Positions 8,530 to 17,524 of a stretch of 64,000 nt of DNA are shown here, piece after piece. This stretch comes from Arcobacter arenosus. Lineage in GTDB: Bacteria; Campylobacterota; Campylobacteria; Campylobacterales; Arcobacteraceae. The position numbers and the translations under genes were made by a program. Numbering within the stretch: the first letter of the stretch is position 1; every line of letters starts with the position of its first letter. A model generated the notes under the pieces. That model was given only the letters and a program-made list of their open reading frames with translations, made no database searches and was not told the DNA's origin. The DNA lies in contig NZ_VANU01000002.1 of assembly GCF_005771535.1 (NCBI RefSeq), forward strand, positions 1 through 64,000, read 5' to 3'.

Positions 8530-8556
8530 TAGGCATTCATCAAAGATGAATACCTA
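8530..8556 (-). terminator. hairpin after the TraT-like gene
   Basis: A 12-base-pair stem with one mismatch (8530-8541 with 8545-8556) and loop AAA lies right after the stop of the TraT-like gene. No T-run follows. It overlaps the upstream region of the 8113-8514 gene. Confidence 0.5.
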
Positions 8557-8561
8557 CATAA

Positions 8562-9344
8562 TTACATTGTACCTGCTAAAGATTTAACAAGTCCATCTTC
8601 TAAAAATGGTCTAGCTTGCTCAAACTCTAAACCAGGAGCATAAGCAGAACTTACAATTCTTGTTCTATATTTTTTCCATTGAACATTTTCCATAGTAGAA
8701 CTTTGTTTACTTACAGAACCTCTACCCATTTGTCCTGACATACTATCATTTTGAGTTACAGTTTCACCTTTCATTGGTCTTTGTCTAATCTCTACATCAG
8801 TAACCATTGCGTAATGGACATCTTTAACTCTAGCTGCTTCTATACCTAAACCTACAACTGCACCAATTAATCCAGCAGTTCCAGCTCTACCATATCCACC
8901 ACCAGTTAACATTGTTACACCAGCTGCTGCTGCTCCCACTCCAAAACCTGATGCCAAATAATTTTTTTGTTCATTTTCATCCATTTGACCAACTTTAAGT
9001 AAGTTTGCTTGCACCATAAAATTAGCTTTTTTAGGATTCCTTGTTACAATGAACCCCATACTTTCAAATTTTGCTTTTAATTTTTGCATAATTTCAAGCT
9101 CTTCATCTGAAGTGTTTCTAAATTTGAAATAGATAATTTGATCTTTTGGATCAACTGGCTCTAAAAATATAGTTTCACTCATTTTTGTTTTTGCATGAAC
9201 ATCTTGTTTAGTTATAGCTACTTTTTCTCCAGTTGCAGTTGTTCCAACTTTTGTAAAAGATGGTGCCGCACAACCTGTAAATAATAAAGTAGCAAGCGAG
9301 ATACTCACTAAACTCGTTTTCTTTAAACTTACTTTTTTAATCAT
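8562..9344 (-). CDS. TraT-like outer membrane lipoprotein
   Basis: The 260-residue protein has a lipoprotein signal (LLFTGC, cysteine at 25) and matches the TraT complement-resistance/surface-exclusion family. Matching blocks are KTKMSETIFLEPVDP, IIYFKFRNTSDEE, the glycine-rich GFGVGAAAAGVTMLTGGG stretch (about 130-170) and DVEIRQRP. TraT of F plasmids blocks mating and complement; chromosomal homologs in Campylobacterota have unknown roles. No conjugation genes are nearby, so surface exclusion should not be assumed. It is a single gene with its own terminator-like hairpin. Confidence 0.8.
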   Translation of the reverse strand: MIKKVSLKKTSLVSISLATLLFTGCAAPSFTKVGTTATGEKVAITKQDVHAKTKMSETIFLEPVDPKDQIIYFKFRNTSDEELEIMQKLKAKFESMGFIVTRNPKKANFMVQANLLKVGQMDENEQKNYLASGFGVGAAAAGVTMLTGGGYGRAGTAGLIGAVVGLGIEAARVKDVHYAMVTDVEIRQRPMKGETVTQNDSMSGQMGRGSVSKQSSTMENVQWKKYRTRIVSSAYAPGLEFEQARPFLEDGLVKSLAGTM

Positions 9345-9430
9345 TCCTTCACCTTGTTATTAAATTAAATTTTATTTTAGGAAAATATGTTTTAATGTTA
9401 CATAAATATATTGATTTTTAGTTATTTATT

Positions 9431-9865
9431 TTAAAAGTTAAAGATTTTAAGACCAAAAATATCTTTATTATTTCTATTTATCCATCCATTTATAATTAAA
9501 TCATCTTTTTTTGAAATAAATTGTGAAACAGAAGAATTATTATCTAAAACATTAACACTAAGTGTCCACTCATTACCATCCTTATCAATTAGTGTATCAA
9601 CGAAAAACAATTCTTCATCAGTATACTCATCTTCATGGTCAAAAATCTTTTCTAGTATTCTTTGTAACATATAGTTACGTTTTAAACTATTATTTATTTC
9701 TAATTCATTTAATGATAGCTTATCTTTTAATTTATATAAAACTTTCCCATTTATATTTGATTCTTTAAGGATAAGAATAAATTTCTCACCTTGTTTTGCA
9801 TTTAGAATAAACAAAGAACCAACAAGTGTTAAAACAACTATAAACTTCAAGAAAATATTTTTCAT
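9431..9865 (-). CDS. secreted hypothetical protein
   Basis: The 144-residue product is not recognised. It begins with a typical signal peptide (MKNIFLKFIVVLTLVGSLFI, cleavage probably after ILNA). The remaining sequence is mixed charged strands and helices with no cysteine. The start at 9865 has AAAAGGG at 8 bases; an upstream in-frame start at 9883 would overlap ung and has no better site. It sits 11 bases downstream of ung on the same strand and is probably co-transcribed with it. Confidence 0.55.
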   Translation of the reverse strand: MKNIFLKFIVVLTLVGSLFILNAKQGEKFILILKESNINGKVLYKLKDKLSLNELEINNSLKRNYMLQRILEKIFDHEDEYTDEELFFVDTLIDKDGNEWTLSVNVLDNNSSVSQFISKKDDLIINGWINRNNKDIFGLKIFNF

Positions 9866-9876
9866 TTTTTTCCCTT

Positions 9877-10527
9877 TTACCAATTAATTGGCTTTTTTCC
9901 TAAACTTTTTAAAATTTCATTTGTTTTACTAAAATGTTTACATCCAAAAAAACCTCTATACGAAGATAAAGGACTTGGATGGGGAGCAGTCAAAATATGA
10001 TGTTTTGTTTCATCGATTATTTTAGACTTTGCAATTGCTGGTCCACCCCAAAGGATAAATACAACATCCTTACAATTTTGTGAGATGTATTTTATTATAT
10101 TATCAGTGAAAATTTCCCATCCTAATTTATGATGTGATTTTGGTTTTGATTCCTCAACCGTTAAAATTGTATTTAATAATAGCACTCCCTCTTCTGCCCA
10201 AGGGTTTAAATCTCCATCTAAACAAGAAGAATCTTTTTTTAAATCATCTTTTATCTCTTTTAGAATATTAACCATTGAGGGTGGATTTTTTATCTCTTTA
10301 GGAGTGGAAAAAGCTAGACCTTGTGCTTGACCTTTTCCATGATAAGGATCTTGTCCTAGAATTACTACTTTTAAATCTTCTAAAGAAGATTTTGTAAAGG
10401 CATTAAATATTTTATTTTTAGGGGGAAACACGGTTGTGGTTTCATATTTTTTATCAATTTGCTCTTTTAGATTTTTAAAATAATCTTTTTCTTTTTCAAT
10501 ATTAATTACATCTTTCCAATTTTCCAT
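9877..10527 (-). CDS. ung: uracil-DNA glycosylase (family 1)
   Basis: Ung removes uracil from DNA. The 216-residue length matches the family. The catalytic block VVILGQDPYHG (about 55-64, general base aspartate 60), the LLNTILTVEESKPKSHHKLGW segment, VVFILWG, and the C-terminal HPSPLSSYRGFFGCKHF loop with its catalytic histidine are all present. The secreted protein gene at 9431 follows closely. Confidence 0.96.
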   Translation of the reverse strand: MENWKDVINIEKEKDYFKNLKEQIDKKYETTTVFPPKNKIFNAFTKSSLEDLKVVILGQDPYHGKGQAQGLAFSTPKEIKNPPSMVNILKEIKDDLKKDSSCLDGDLNPWAEEGVLLLNTILTVEESKPKSHHKLGWEIFTDNIIKYISQNCKDVVFILWGGPAIAKSKIIDETKHHILTAPHPSPLSSYRGFFGCKHFSKTNEILKSLGKKPINW

Positions 10528-10611
10528 TATATCTCTTATTAAAAATTCTTTTCATTATTTGTTAATCAAACTTTCAATACTATACCATAAAATTAAATAA
10601 AGGTTAAAAAA

Positions 10612-11202
10612 ATGAAAGCTTTTTTAATAGGGCTAGGTGTAATTGTTATCGCAATTATTGCCTTAATTGCAACAAATATAAATAATGTACCAAAATTGGA
10701 TGAAAATGTTAAAGCATCTTGGTCTCAAGTTCAAAACCAATACAAAAGAAGAGCAGATTTAATTCCTAACCTTGTATCAACAGTAAAAGCTTATGCATCA
10801 CATGAAAAATCAACTTTAACAGAAGTTACCCAAGCAAGAGCAAATGTTGGAAAAATCAACTTAACTCCTGAGATGTTATCTAACCCTCAACTTTTTCAAC
10901 AATTCCAACAAGCACAAGGAGCTCTAAGTTCTGCCCTATCAAAACTAATGTTAGTAGTTGAAAGATATCCAGAATTGAAAGCAAACAAAAACTTTCTAGC
11001 ACTTCAATCTCAACTAGAAGGGACAGAAAATAGAATCTCTGTTGCAAGAAGGGATTATATAGAAACAGTAAGACTTTATAATCTTGAACTTAGAACTTTC
11101 CCTGGTAAAATAGTTGCAGCAATAATATATCCAGAGGCACAAGTAAAGGAAACTTTTACAGCATCACCTCAAGAACAAGAAGCTCCAAAAGTAAATTTCT
11201 AA
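10612..11202 (+). CDS. LemA family protein
   Basis: The 196-residue protein has an N-terminal membrane anchor (about 3-22) followed by the LemA helical core: NVKASWSQVQNQYKRRADLIPNLVSTVKAYASHE, and the SALSKLMLVVERYPELKAN and NRISVARRDYIETVRLYN blocks. LemA proteins are membrane-anchored with a periplasmic helical domain and are commonly encoded with TPM-domain proteins, as here. The next gene starts 1 base after the stop. Confidence 0.93.
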   Translation: MKAFLIGLGVIVIAIIALIATNINNVPKLDENVKASWSQVQNQYKRRADLIPNLVSTVKAYASHEKSTLTEVTQARANVGKINLTPEMLSNPQLFQQFQQAQGALSSALSKLMLVVERYPELKANKNFLALQSQLEGTENRISVARRDYIETVRLYNLELRTFPGKIVAAIIYPEAQVKETFTASPQEQEAPKVNF

Positions 11203-11203
11203 T

Positions 11204-12097
11204 ATGAAAAAAATAGTTCTAACAATAGTATCTTTTCTTCTTTTACAAAATATACTATTTGCAGCTCCAACTTTTCCTTCCCTTACAGGAAGAGTTGTTG
11301 ATAATGCTCAAATATTATCAAAACAAGAGGAGACAAAACTATCTTCTATATTAGAAAATGAGGAAAAAAATACTTCTAATCAAATAGTAATAGTAACACT
11401 AAACTCCCTAGATGGTTATGATATAGCAGATTATGGTTATCAGTTAGGAAGATATTGGCAAATTGGTCAAAAAGATAAAAACAATGGAGTTTTACTTATC
11501 ATCTCAATGGCTGAAAAAAAGCTGAGAATAGAAGTTGGATATGGTCTTGAAGGAGTACTTACAGATAAGACAGCCCATGAAATTATAGAATATGTTTTAA
11601 AACCAAAGTTTAGACAAGGTGATTTTTATGGTGGTATTAGTGAGGCAACAAATGCTATTATAAAAGCTATTAAGGGTGAATATAAACCAAGTGATTATGG
11701 AGTATTAAATGAAACTTCTGAAAATTGGTTTTTCCTATTTTTTGCAATAATATTTATATCTGCTATATTAGGTGGAGCTACTAGAAAATTTAAGAATATG
11801 AAGATTAGTAAACTATTTCATTCTAGTATGTTAGGGGGATTTGCAGGTACTTTTGCTATTGGCTTTACCCAAAGTTTATTATTTGCAGCCATTGCATACT
11901 TTGTTATTGGTATTATTGTTTATTTAACTACAAAAAAAGTTTCTTATGATTCTTATTCTAGTACTCATCCCTCTTATGGTACTGGATATAATGGAGGTTT
12001 TGGTGGTTTCTCTTCAGGTGGAGGATTTAGCAGTTCTAGTGGCTTCGGTGGAGGTGGCGGAAGTTTTGGTGGCGGTGGCGCTAGTGGAGGATGGTAA
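11204..12097 (+). CDS. TPM-domain membrane protein, YgcG type
   Basis: The 297-residue protein has a signal peptide (1-20), a TPM (TLP18.3/Psb32/MOLO-1) phosphatase-like domain (about 25-150; RVVDNAQILSKQEE, NQIVIVTLNSLDG, RIEVGYGLEGVLTD), two or three membrane segments (about 172-190 and 205-243), and a glycine/serine/phenylalanine-rich tail ending in SGGW. This is the YgcG architecture. It lies between LemA and a second TPM gene, the usual three-gene cluster. The role is unproven; links to membrane-protein quality control are reported for TPM proteins. Confidence 0.9.
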   Translation: MKKIVLTIVSFLLLQNILFAAPTFPSLTGRVVDNAQILSKQEETKLSSILENEEKNTSNQIVIVTLNSLDGYDIADYGYQLGRYWQIGQKDKNNGVLLIISMAEKKLRIEVGYGLEGVLTDKTAHEIIEYVLKPKFRQGDFYGGISEATNAIIKAIKGEYKPSDYGVLNETSENWFFLFFAIIFISAILGGATRKFKNMKISKLFHSSMLGGFAGTFAIGFTQSLLFAAIAYFVIGIIVYLTTKKVSYDSYSSTHPSYGTGYNGGFGGFSSGGGFSSSSGFGGGGGSFGGGGASGGW

Positions 12098-12714
12098 TGT
12101 ATTTAAACGAAAATGAAAAACAAAAAATCTCACAAGAGATTGAAAACCTTGAGAAACAAAGTTCAGCTGAACTTGTTGCAGTTATGACTAAAAAATCATC
12201 TTCATATAAATTTGAAACTATAGCTTTAAGCCTATTTATCACAACTATTATTTCACTTATAACGTTAGTTTTTGAAAACAATAGTATAAAACTATTTGAA
12301 ATACAAACACTAAGTTTTATCTTCTTTTATTTTATTTTTGATAAATCAAATAAAGCACTTTTATCTTTACTTCCAAAATCATACAAATATGAAAAAACAT
12401 CTATTTATGCAAATAAACAATTTGCTAATCTAGGTTTACAAAAAATAAAAACAAAGCAGGCTATTATGTTTTTTGTTAGTTTAGATGAAAAATATGTGGA
12501 AATTATTACAGATAGTGTCATAAAAGGAAAGATTGATGACTCTTATTGGCAAAATATTGTTGATGAATTTATCAAAGATGTAAAAAATAACAATATTTCA
12601 AATGGTTATATAAAAGCGATAAAACAATGTAATGAGATTCTAATCAAAAATTTTCCTATTCAAGAAAATGATGAAAATGAATTATCAAATGAAGTGATAG
12701 AACTAAAAAATTGA
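12097..12714 (+). CDS. second TPM-domain membrane protein
   Basis: This 205-residue protein carries a TPM-like domain split by membrane segments: the N-terminal part has EIENLEKQSSAELVAV, two hydrophobic segments lie at about 44-84, and KTKQAIMFFVSLDEKYVEIITD follows. The ATG at 12097 overlaps the previous stop (TAATG) and has GGAGG at 6 bases; an ATG at 12091 would touch the Shine-Dalgarno, so it was rejected. Together with the LemA and YgcG-type genes it forms a coupled operon. Confidence 0.8.
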   Translation: MYLNENEKQKISQEIENLEKQSSAELVAVMTKKSSSYKFETIALSLFITTIISLITLVFENNSIKLFEIQTLSFIFFYFIFDKSNKALLSLLPKSYKYEKTSIYANKQFANLGLQKIKTKQAIMFFVSLDEKYVEIITDSVIKGKIDDSYWQNIVDEFIKDVKNNNISNGYIKAIKQCNEILIKNFPIQENDENELSNEVIELKN

Positions 12715-13886
12715 AACCTTATATAAAACAAATTTTATCAGCTTTTTTAATTCTATTTTCTTGTTTAGGATTTGGAAGATTTGCTTTTGGCATGATTTTA
12801 CCAAATCTACAAGCATCTTTAGAACTCTCAACAACCCAAGTTGGTTTTATAGGTACAGCTAATTTTATAGGATACTTCATTGGTATTTTATTTGTAAACT
12901 CTTTATATACAAAATACCCAACATATAAACTTATCTTTGCTACAATGATTTTGCAAGCTTTATTTATGGTACTTATGACAGTTTTTTCAAACTACCTACT
13001 TATCTCTTTTTTCTATTGCCTTGCAGGATTTTTAGCAAGTATTTCAAATATCTCAATTATGTCTTACTTATCAAATGAGATACCAAAAGATATAAGGGGA
13101 AAAGCTATAGGAATAGTAGTTAGTGCAAGTGGAGTTGCAATTGTAATTTCTGGACAAATTGTTCCATATGTTGAAAGTATTGTTAAAATAGATGCTTGGG
13201 AAACTTCATGGATTTTATTTAGTTGTATTATGGTTGTTTTTGCTTTTGTTTCACAAATTGGGATAAAAAAAGACACCTCACATCATTTGAGTGAATTAAA
13301 ATCAAAAGCCTTTGAATACTTTTTTATAAGCTCCTTTTGGAAGGTTGGGATATTATATATGATATTTGGACTAACTTATGCTGTTTATGTTACATATTTT
13401 GTAAGTGCAGTTATTAGCAAATACAATTTTAGTACTTCTATCTCGGGAGACTTTTGGGCTTTAGTTGGATTTTTGAGTATTTTTTCAGGTTATATATTTG
13501 GTATTCTTGCAGATAAAACAAGCGCCTATAAAGCTTTGATTTTGGTTTTTATTTTACAAACAATTTCTAACTTTATATTAACCCTCGACTTAAATTTTAT
13601 TGCTGTTTGGATATCTACTATCACCTTTGGAATATCTGTTTGGAGTGTGCCTTCACTTATAACACTACTTACTTCTATCCACTTTGATGTGAAAAAAAAT
13701 GCACAAGTTTTAGCTTTAGTAACTTTGCTTTTTGCCCTATGCCAAACAATTGCTCCTGTAGGTGCTGGTTATCTTTATGATTTGAATAAAAGTTATGATT
13801 TAGTCTTTTTAATAAGTTCCATGTTAACTTTCTTTGCTATTATTTTATCAATTATTTTTTCAAGACATATAATAAAAGAACATTAG
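12711..13886 (+). CDS. MFS transporter, YbfB/YjiJ-like
   Basis: The 391-residue protein has about twelve membrane segments. Its opening (LGFGRFAFGMILPNLQASLELSTTQVGFIGTANFIGYFIG) is characteristic of the YbfB/YjiJ group of major facilitator transporters, whose substrates are unknown. The start is a TTG overlapping the stop of the previous gene (TTGA), implying translational coupling. gph follows after 7 bases. The neighbourhood does not reveal a substrate. Confidence 0.8.
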   Translation: MKPYIKQILSAFLILFSCLGFGRFAFGMILPNLQASLELSTTQVGFIGTANFIGYFIGILFVNSLYTKYPTYKLIFATMILQALFMVLMTVFSNYLLISFFYCLAGFLASISNISIMSYLSNEIPKDIRGKAIGIVVSASGVAIVISGQIVPYVESIVKIDAWETSWILFSCIMVVFAFVSQIGIKKDTSHHLSELKSKAFEYFFISSFWKVGILYMIFGLTYAVYVTYFVSAVISKYNFSTSISGDFWALVGFLSIFSGYIFGILADKTSAYKALILVFILQTISNFILTLDLNFIAVWISTITFGISVWSVPSLITLLTSIHFDVKKNAQVLALVTLLFALCQTIAPVGAGYLYDLNKSYDLVFLISSMLTFFAIILSIIFSRHIIKEH

Positions 13887-13893
13887 GATTTAT

Positions 13894-14547
13894 ATGAAAA
13901 ACAAAGCTATTATATTTGATTTAGATGGAACACTTATAGATTCATTAAAAGATATTGCAATAAGTGCTAATTTAGTATTAGAAGAGTTTAATCTGCCTTT
14001 ACATGATATCTCTGAATATAAAAATTTTGTTGGAGGAGGAGCATCTGTTTTAGTTAACAACTGTGTTCCAAAAAATAGTAATGAAGATTTAAAACAAAAA
14101 GTATTAAATAGATTTAAAGAGGTATATGATCAAGAACATCATTTAAATACACAACCTTATGATGGTATTTATGAAGTTTTAGAGCAATTAACAAAACAAA
14201 ATATTAAAATTGGAATACTTTCTAATAAACCCCACTATTTTACATGCAAGTATGTTGAAGAGTTTTTTAGTGATTATAATTTCTTAGAGATTCATGGACA
14301 AAAAGAAAATGTTCCTAAAAAACCTAATCCAATGGTTGCTCTTGAAATTGCCAACTCTTTTAATATAAAACCAGAAAACATTTTTTTTGTTGGAGATAGT
14401 GATGTTGATATAAAAACTGCTATTAATTCAAAAATGATTCCTGTTGGAGTAAAATGGGGTTTTAGAGGACCTAGAGAATTAATAGAAAATGGAGCAAAAT
14501 ATATTGTTGATACACCAAAAGATATTTTAAAGCTTTTTGAGAAGTAA
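13894..14547 (+). CDS. gph: HAD hydrolase, phosphoglycolate phosphatase-like
   Basis: The 217-residue HAD phosphatase has motif I FDLDGTLIDS (about 8-17, nucleophile aspartate), motif II with ILSNKPH, the conserved lysine in VPKKPNP, and motif IV FVGDSDVDI. The alpha-helical cap starts after motif I. The overall pattern matches Gph, which dephosphorylates 2-phosphoglycolate from DNA repair. Other HAD substrates remain possible. It is last in the run from LemA, and a bidirectional hairpin covers its stop. Confidence 0.82.
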   Translation: MKNKAIIFDLDGTLIDSLKDIAISANLVLEEFNLPLHDISEYKNFVGGGASVLVNNCVPKNSNEDLKQKVLNRFKEVYDQEHHLNTQPYDGIYEVLEQLTKQNIKIGILSNKPHYFTCKYVEEFFSDYNFLEIHGQKENVPKKPNPMVALEIANSFNIKPENIFFVGDSDVDIKTAINSKMIPVGVKWGFRGPRELIENGAKYIVDTPKDILKLFEK

Positions 14548-14565
14548 GCTTTTAAGCTTACTTCT
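14540..14565. terminator. bidirectional terminator between convergent genes
   Basis: A 12-base-pair perfect stem (14540-14551 with 14554-14565) covers the stop codons of both gph and the convergent membrane protein gene, with T-rich sequence beyond on the plus side. Confidence 0.7.
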
Positions 14566-15379
14566 ATTCAGGTTTTTTGTACCCTAGTTTTATCATAATA
14601 TCCATTGGACTCATATCGTATTTTTCAGCAACTTGTTTAAATTTATCTTCACTACTAGCATCAACCCCTAAAGCTTTTAATTTTGAGATAAACTCATCAG
14701 TAGAAAGTTTTAAAGTACTTGCAACCTCTTTCACAGTTTTTCTCCCAAGCCCTGTTAATTCAATAATCTCTTGACCATTTTTTTCAAAATTTACTTTTAA
14801 AAGATTATAAATAAATTGTGGACTAACTGAATTATCATCTGCAATTTGTGATAAACTTTGACTTGGTTCAAATATAATATTATTGTTTTTTAATATTTTT
14901 TCACTCTCTTTAATATCAAAACCTAATTTTTTACAAAAACTTTCTAAAGATGACAATTCAGCATGTGAATATGGAGCTGTACCATACTCTTTTTCCCAAG
15001 AGTTTTTAATGCCATCACCAAATTCTAAAAATGATGAAAAAGGGGTAATGAAAGTTAATGTTCCAACTAAAAAAACTAAAGTCAATACAACTGCAACTAA
15101 CATATCCTTCGTAAAAACAATCATTTGTTTTGCTTTATTTTTCATATAACTAGTTATTGGTTTCCAGTTATAAAAAACATGTAAAATGGTCATTACTAAA
15201 ATAAGAACCATAAAAGTTGTATGAACTTGTCCATATTGTTCTTTACTTAAACCTAAGATTTCCCAATTTGCCCAATTTGCTATTCTCCCAGGAGGTGCAA
15301 TAAATAGCATTATCCCTGTATATGCCATGATTAATATAGAAAGCATCATAGTAAGTGAAGTTATCTTTTTTAAGCTCAT
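14564..15379 (-). CDS. DUF4405-type membrane protein with helical tail
   Basis: The 271-residue protein has three to four membrane segments in its first half (about 8-27, 47-68, 88-112). The histidines in QVHTTFMVLILVMTILHVFYNW are spaced like haem ligands of cytochrome b-type four-helix bundles, as seen in DUF4405 proteins. The second half (about 130-271) is soluble and made of short repeated helix-turn-helix-like units, including GLGRKTVKEVASTLKLS and the near-repeated MSPMDIMIKLG. This points to a membrane electron-transfer protein, though haem binding is inferred. Confidence 0.65.
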   Translation of the reverse strand: MSLKKITSLTMMLSILIMAYTGIMLFIAPPGRIANWANWEILGLSKEQYGQVHTTFMVLILVMTILHVFYNWKPITSYMKNKAKQMIVFTKDMLVAVVLTLVFLVGTLTFITPFSSFLEFGDGIKNSWEKEYGTAPYSHAELSSLESFCKKLGFDIKESEKILKNNNIIFEPSQSLSQIADDNSVSPQFIYNLLKVNFEKNGQEIIELTGLGRKTVKEVASTLKLSTDEFISKLKALGVDASSEDKFKQVAEKYDMSPMDIMIKLGYKKPE

Positions 15380-15487
15380 CTTAAATCCTTTAATTAATAT
15401 ATTGAAATTATAAAATATTTATTTTAACAGCTTATTAACAATAAAGATAAGGGATGAAAGGAAGATAGAGTACTTGACTCTATCTAT

Positions 15488-15865
15488 TTAAACGTCTAAT
15501 TCAAAAAAACTTTCATTTATTTTTTGATATTCAGCAATTGAACAAGTTATTTTTAATGCATTTTCATAATCTTTGAAATATTCTAAGAAAAGTTTTTTTA
15601 GTTCACTTATATTTGCTGTTCTGAAAATAAAATATCCAACAATATTTTTGTTTCTAGAACCTGCTTTTTCAATACCAAAACTGTCAAATTTCCATTCAAC
15701 TCCCCTTGAATAGAAAAAAACCTCTTCTAATCTTTTATCTAATTCTTCTCTTACTGTATTGTTGTACTCTTTAAGATGAACATAAAAAGCTACATTTACA
15801 TTGTATTTTTCTTGTGCAAGTTTTTTTTCAAATGTTGTTTTTGGTTCTTCTATTTTATTATCCAT
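15488..15865 (-). CDS. hypothetical protein
   Basis: This 125-residue soluble protein is not recognised. It has an acidic/lysine-rich N-terminus, a central YSRGVEWKFDSFGIEKAGSR block and a helical C-terminus (SELKKLFLEYFKDYENAL). There is no signal or membrane segment. It is monocistronic, with 63 bases to the next gene and no clear operon. Confidence 0.5.
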   Translation of the reverse strand: MDNKIEEPKTTFEKKLAQEKYNVNVAFYVHLKEYNNTVREELDKRLEEVFFYSRGVEWKFDSFGIEKAGSRNKNIVGYFIFRTANISELKKLFLEYFKDYENALKITCSIAEYQKINESFFELDV

Positions 15866-15928
15866 ATCTTTCCCTCAAAAAAATTCTTTCGTAATTATAG
15901 TAAATAAGATTAAAGGCTAACTAAAATA

Positions 15929-16981
15929 CTACATAATATTTTTTTTTGCTCTCAATCTTAACATCTTTCTTCTAGCTACTTTTCTCATGTCAACATGGGA
16001 ATCTAATTCATCTACAATCTCTCGACCTAATAAAGTTTCAACTGCATCTTCTAGGGTAACAATCCCTTCTGTTTGTCCATAATTGTCAACAACTAAATAC
16101 ATGTGTTCTTTACTCTCTATAAACATATCAATTAATTTTGATACTGGCACATTTTCATTAACATCCAAAATTGGTTTTATTAGGCTTAATTTATCTTCTA
16201 ATTCATTTGTAATCTTTTCATAGAAATACTCTTTTGAAATAACCAAACCTACCATATCATCTATATTATTCCTAAAAATTGGAATTCTAGAATACTCTTT
16301 TAATTTTTTTAAATTAATAGCATCATTTTTATTAGATTCAAAACTTACTAAATAATCATTTTCTTGTATAGAATAAACTACACTTCTTGGGGTTAAAATA
16401 TCTTTTACTCTTATATCATGAAGTTGTAGAACATTTTCAATTATTCCACTATCTTCCCTTCTAATAATTCCATTTTCATCAGCTATTTTTGCAGTTGCTA
16501 TAAGTTCTTCTTTTGTAATAACATTATTCTTCGAATCAGCAAGTAGTGCTGTAATTTTTTTCATAATTATAATAATTGGGTAAGTAATGTAGATTAAAAG
16601 TTTTATAACCCTTGTACTAAAACCAGCTAAACTCTTCCAATAATATGCACCTAGCGTTTTAGGAATAATTTCAGAAAATACTAAAATCAAAATAGTTAAA
16701 ACTGCTGATATATAAAACATATACTCTTCACCAAATATTTTTGCGGCTTCTGCTCCAACTCCTGCTGCACCTAAGGTATGAGCAAAGGTATTTAAAGTTA
16801 AGATTGCTGCAATGGAAAAATCAATATCAACTTTTTGTTTTTCCATTAGTAATCCAAGTTTTTTATTTTTTTGTTTAACTAATTCAATATGAGAAGCACT
16901 TATTGATAATAGAACTGCTTCAAGTATAGAACATAAAAATGATACACCAACAGCAATTGAAAAATATATAATTAATAACAT
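15929..16981 (-). CDS. DUF21/CBS domain transporter-like protein (CNNM/CorB type)
   Basis: The 350-residue protein has an N-terminal DUF21 membrane domain (about 1-150, with SFLCSILEAVLLSISASHIE and FSEIIPKTLGAYYW) followed by a CBS pair (about 185-320, with DILTPRSVVYSI and GQTEGIVTLEDAVETLLGREIVDE). This is the architecture of CNNM/CorB Mg2+ export-associated proteins, often annotated as haemolysin-related. It lacks the C-terminal CorC_HlyC domain of the longer (about 430-residue) members and ends in a basic tail (RKVARRKMLRLRAKK). The role in divalent cation transport is inferred. Confidence 0.85.
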   Translation of the reverse strand: MLLIIYFSIAVGVSFLCSILEAVLLSISASHIELVKQKNKKLGLLMEKQKVDIDFSIAAILTLNTFAHTLGAAGVGAEAAKIFGEEYMFYISAVLTILILVFSEIIPKTLGAYYWKSLAGFSTRVIKLLIYITYPIIIIMKKITALLADSKNNVITKEELIATAKIADENGIIRREDSGIIENVLQLHDIRVKDILTPRSVVYSIQENDYLVSFESNKNDAINLKKLKEYSRIPIFRNNIDDMVGLVISKEYFYEKITNELEDKLSLIKPILDVNENVPVSKLIDMFIESKEHMYLVVDNYGQTEGIVTLEDAVETLLGREIVDELDSHVDMRKVARRKMLRLRAKKNIM

Positions 16982-17055
16982 ACTAAATCCTAAAAAATTT
17001 TCTTATTATAATAAAAAGTTCTAAAAACAGTTTAAAATATAAGCTTTAAAAAAGG

Positions 17056-17082
17056 TTGCATATGCAATAATTGCATACACAA
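17056..17082. promoter_or_regulatory. double MarR operator
   Basis: Two 12-base palindromes, TTGCATATGCAA (17056-17067, perfect) and TTGCATACACAA (17071-17082, one base off), start 15 bases apart and end 13 bases before the MarR start codon. The same arrangement occurs upstream of the second MarR gene at 35024-35050. It is probably the operator for autoregulation. Confidence 0.7.
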
Positions 17083-17095
17083 CTAAAGGAGAATT

Positions 17096-17512
17096 ATGAA
17101 GTATGCATTAAAAGATTCAATTGCTTATAGATTGATAAGAAGTTCAAATAGTGTTGTTTATACCTTAAACAAAGCATTACTACCTTATGAAATTGCAATT
17201 GAACAAAGAGCAACTTTAGAGATTATAAAATTTGAGCCTGATGTTAACCAGACAAAAATTGCAAAACTCCTTGGTAAAGATAAAGCAACAATAAGTCGCT
17301 CATTAAGTTCCCTTGAAAAAAAAGGACTTATAACAAGAGTAAATGATGCTAATAATAAAAGATCTAACAAAATATCACTTACAAAAAAAGGTGAAGAGAT
17401 TCTTGAATCAACAATATCATCAGTAACCTCATTTAGAGAAGAGTTAAGATCTAAAATTAGCGAAGAAGAGCATGAAATGTTTTTTAACATTTTAGACAAG
17501 CTTGAATTATAG
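17096..17512 (+). CDS. MarR family transcriptional regulator
   Basis: The 138-residue protein has the winged helix of MarR: QTKIAKLLGKDKATISRSLSSLEKKGLI (about 58-85) is the recognition helix region, followed by a wing with KKGEEILES. It shares the block LLPYEIAIEQRATLEII with the MarR protein at 34576 (LLPFDIAIEQRVTLEII), so the two are paralogs. A double palindrome just upstream is the likely self-operator. It probably forms an operon with the small Rof-like gene starting 12 bases later. The ligand is unknown. Confidence 0.85.
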   Translation: MKYALKDSIAYRLIRSSNSVVYTLNKALLPYEIAIEQRATLEIIKFEPDVNQTKIAKLLGKDKATISRSLSSLEKKGLITRVNDANNKRSNKISLTKKGEEILESTISSVTSFREELRSKISEEEHEMFFNILDKLEL

Positions 17513-17524
17513 GAAGGATAAACT

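Noticed and set aside
8562-9344. TraT gene as evidence for a conjugative element
   Set aside because: There is no other transfer gene, relaxase or plasmid gene nearby; the TraT family is also chromosomal.
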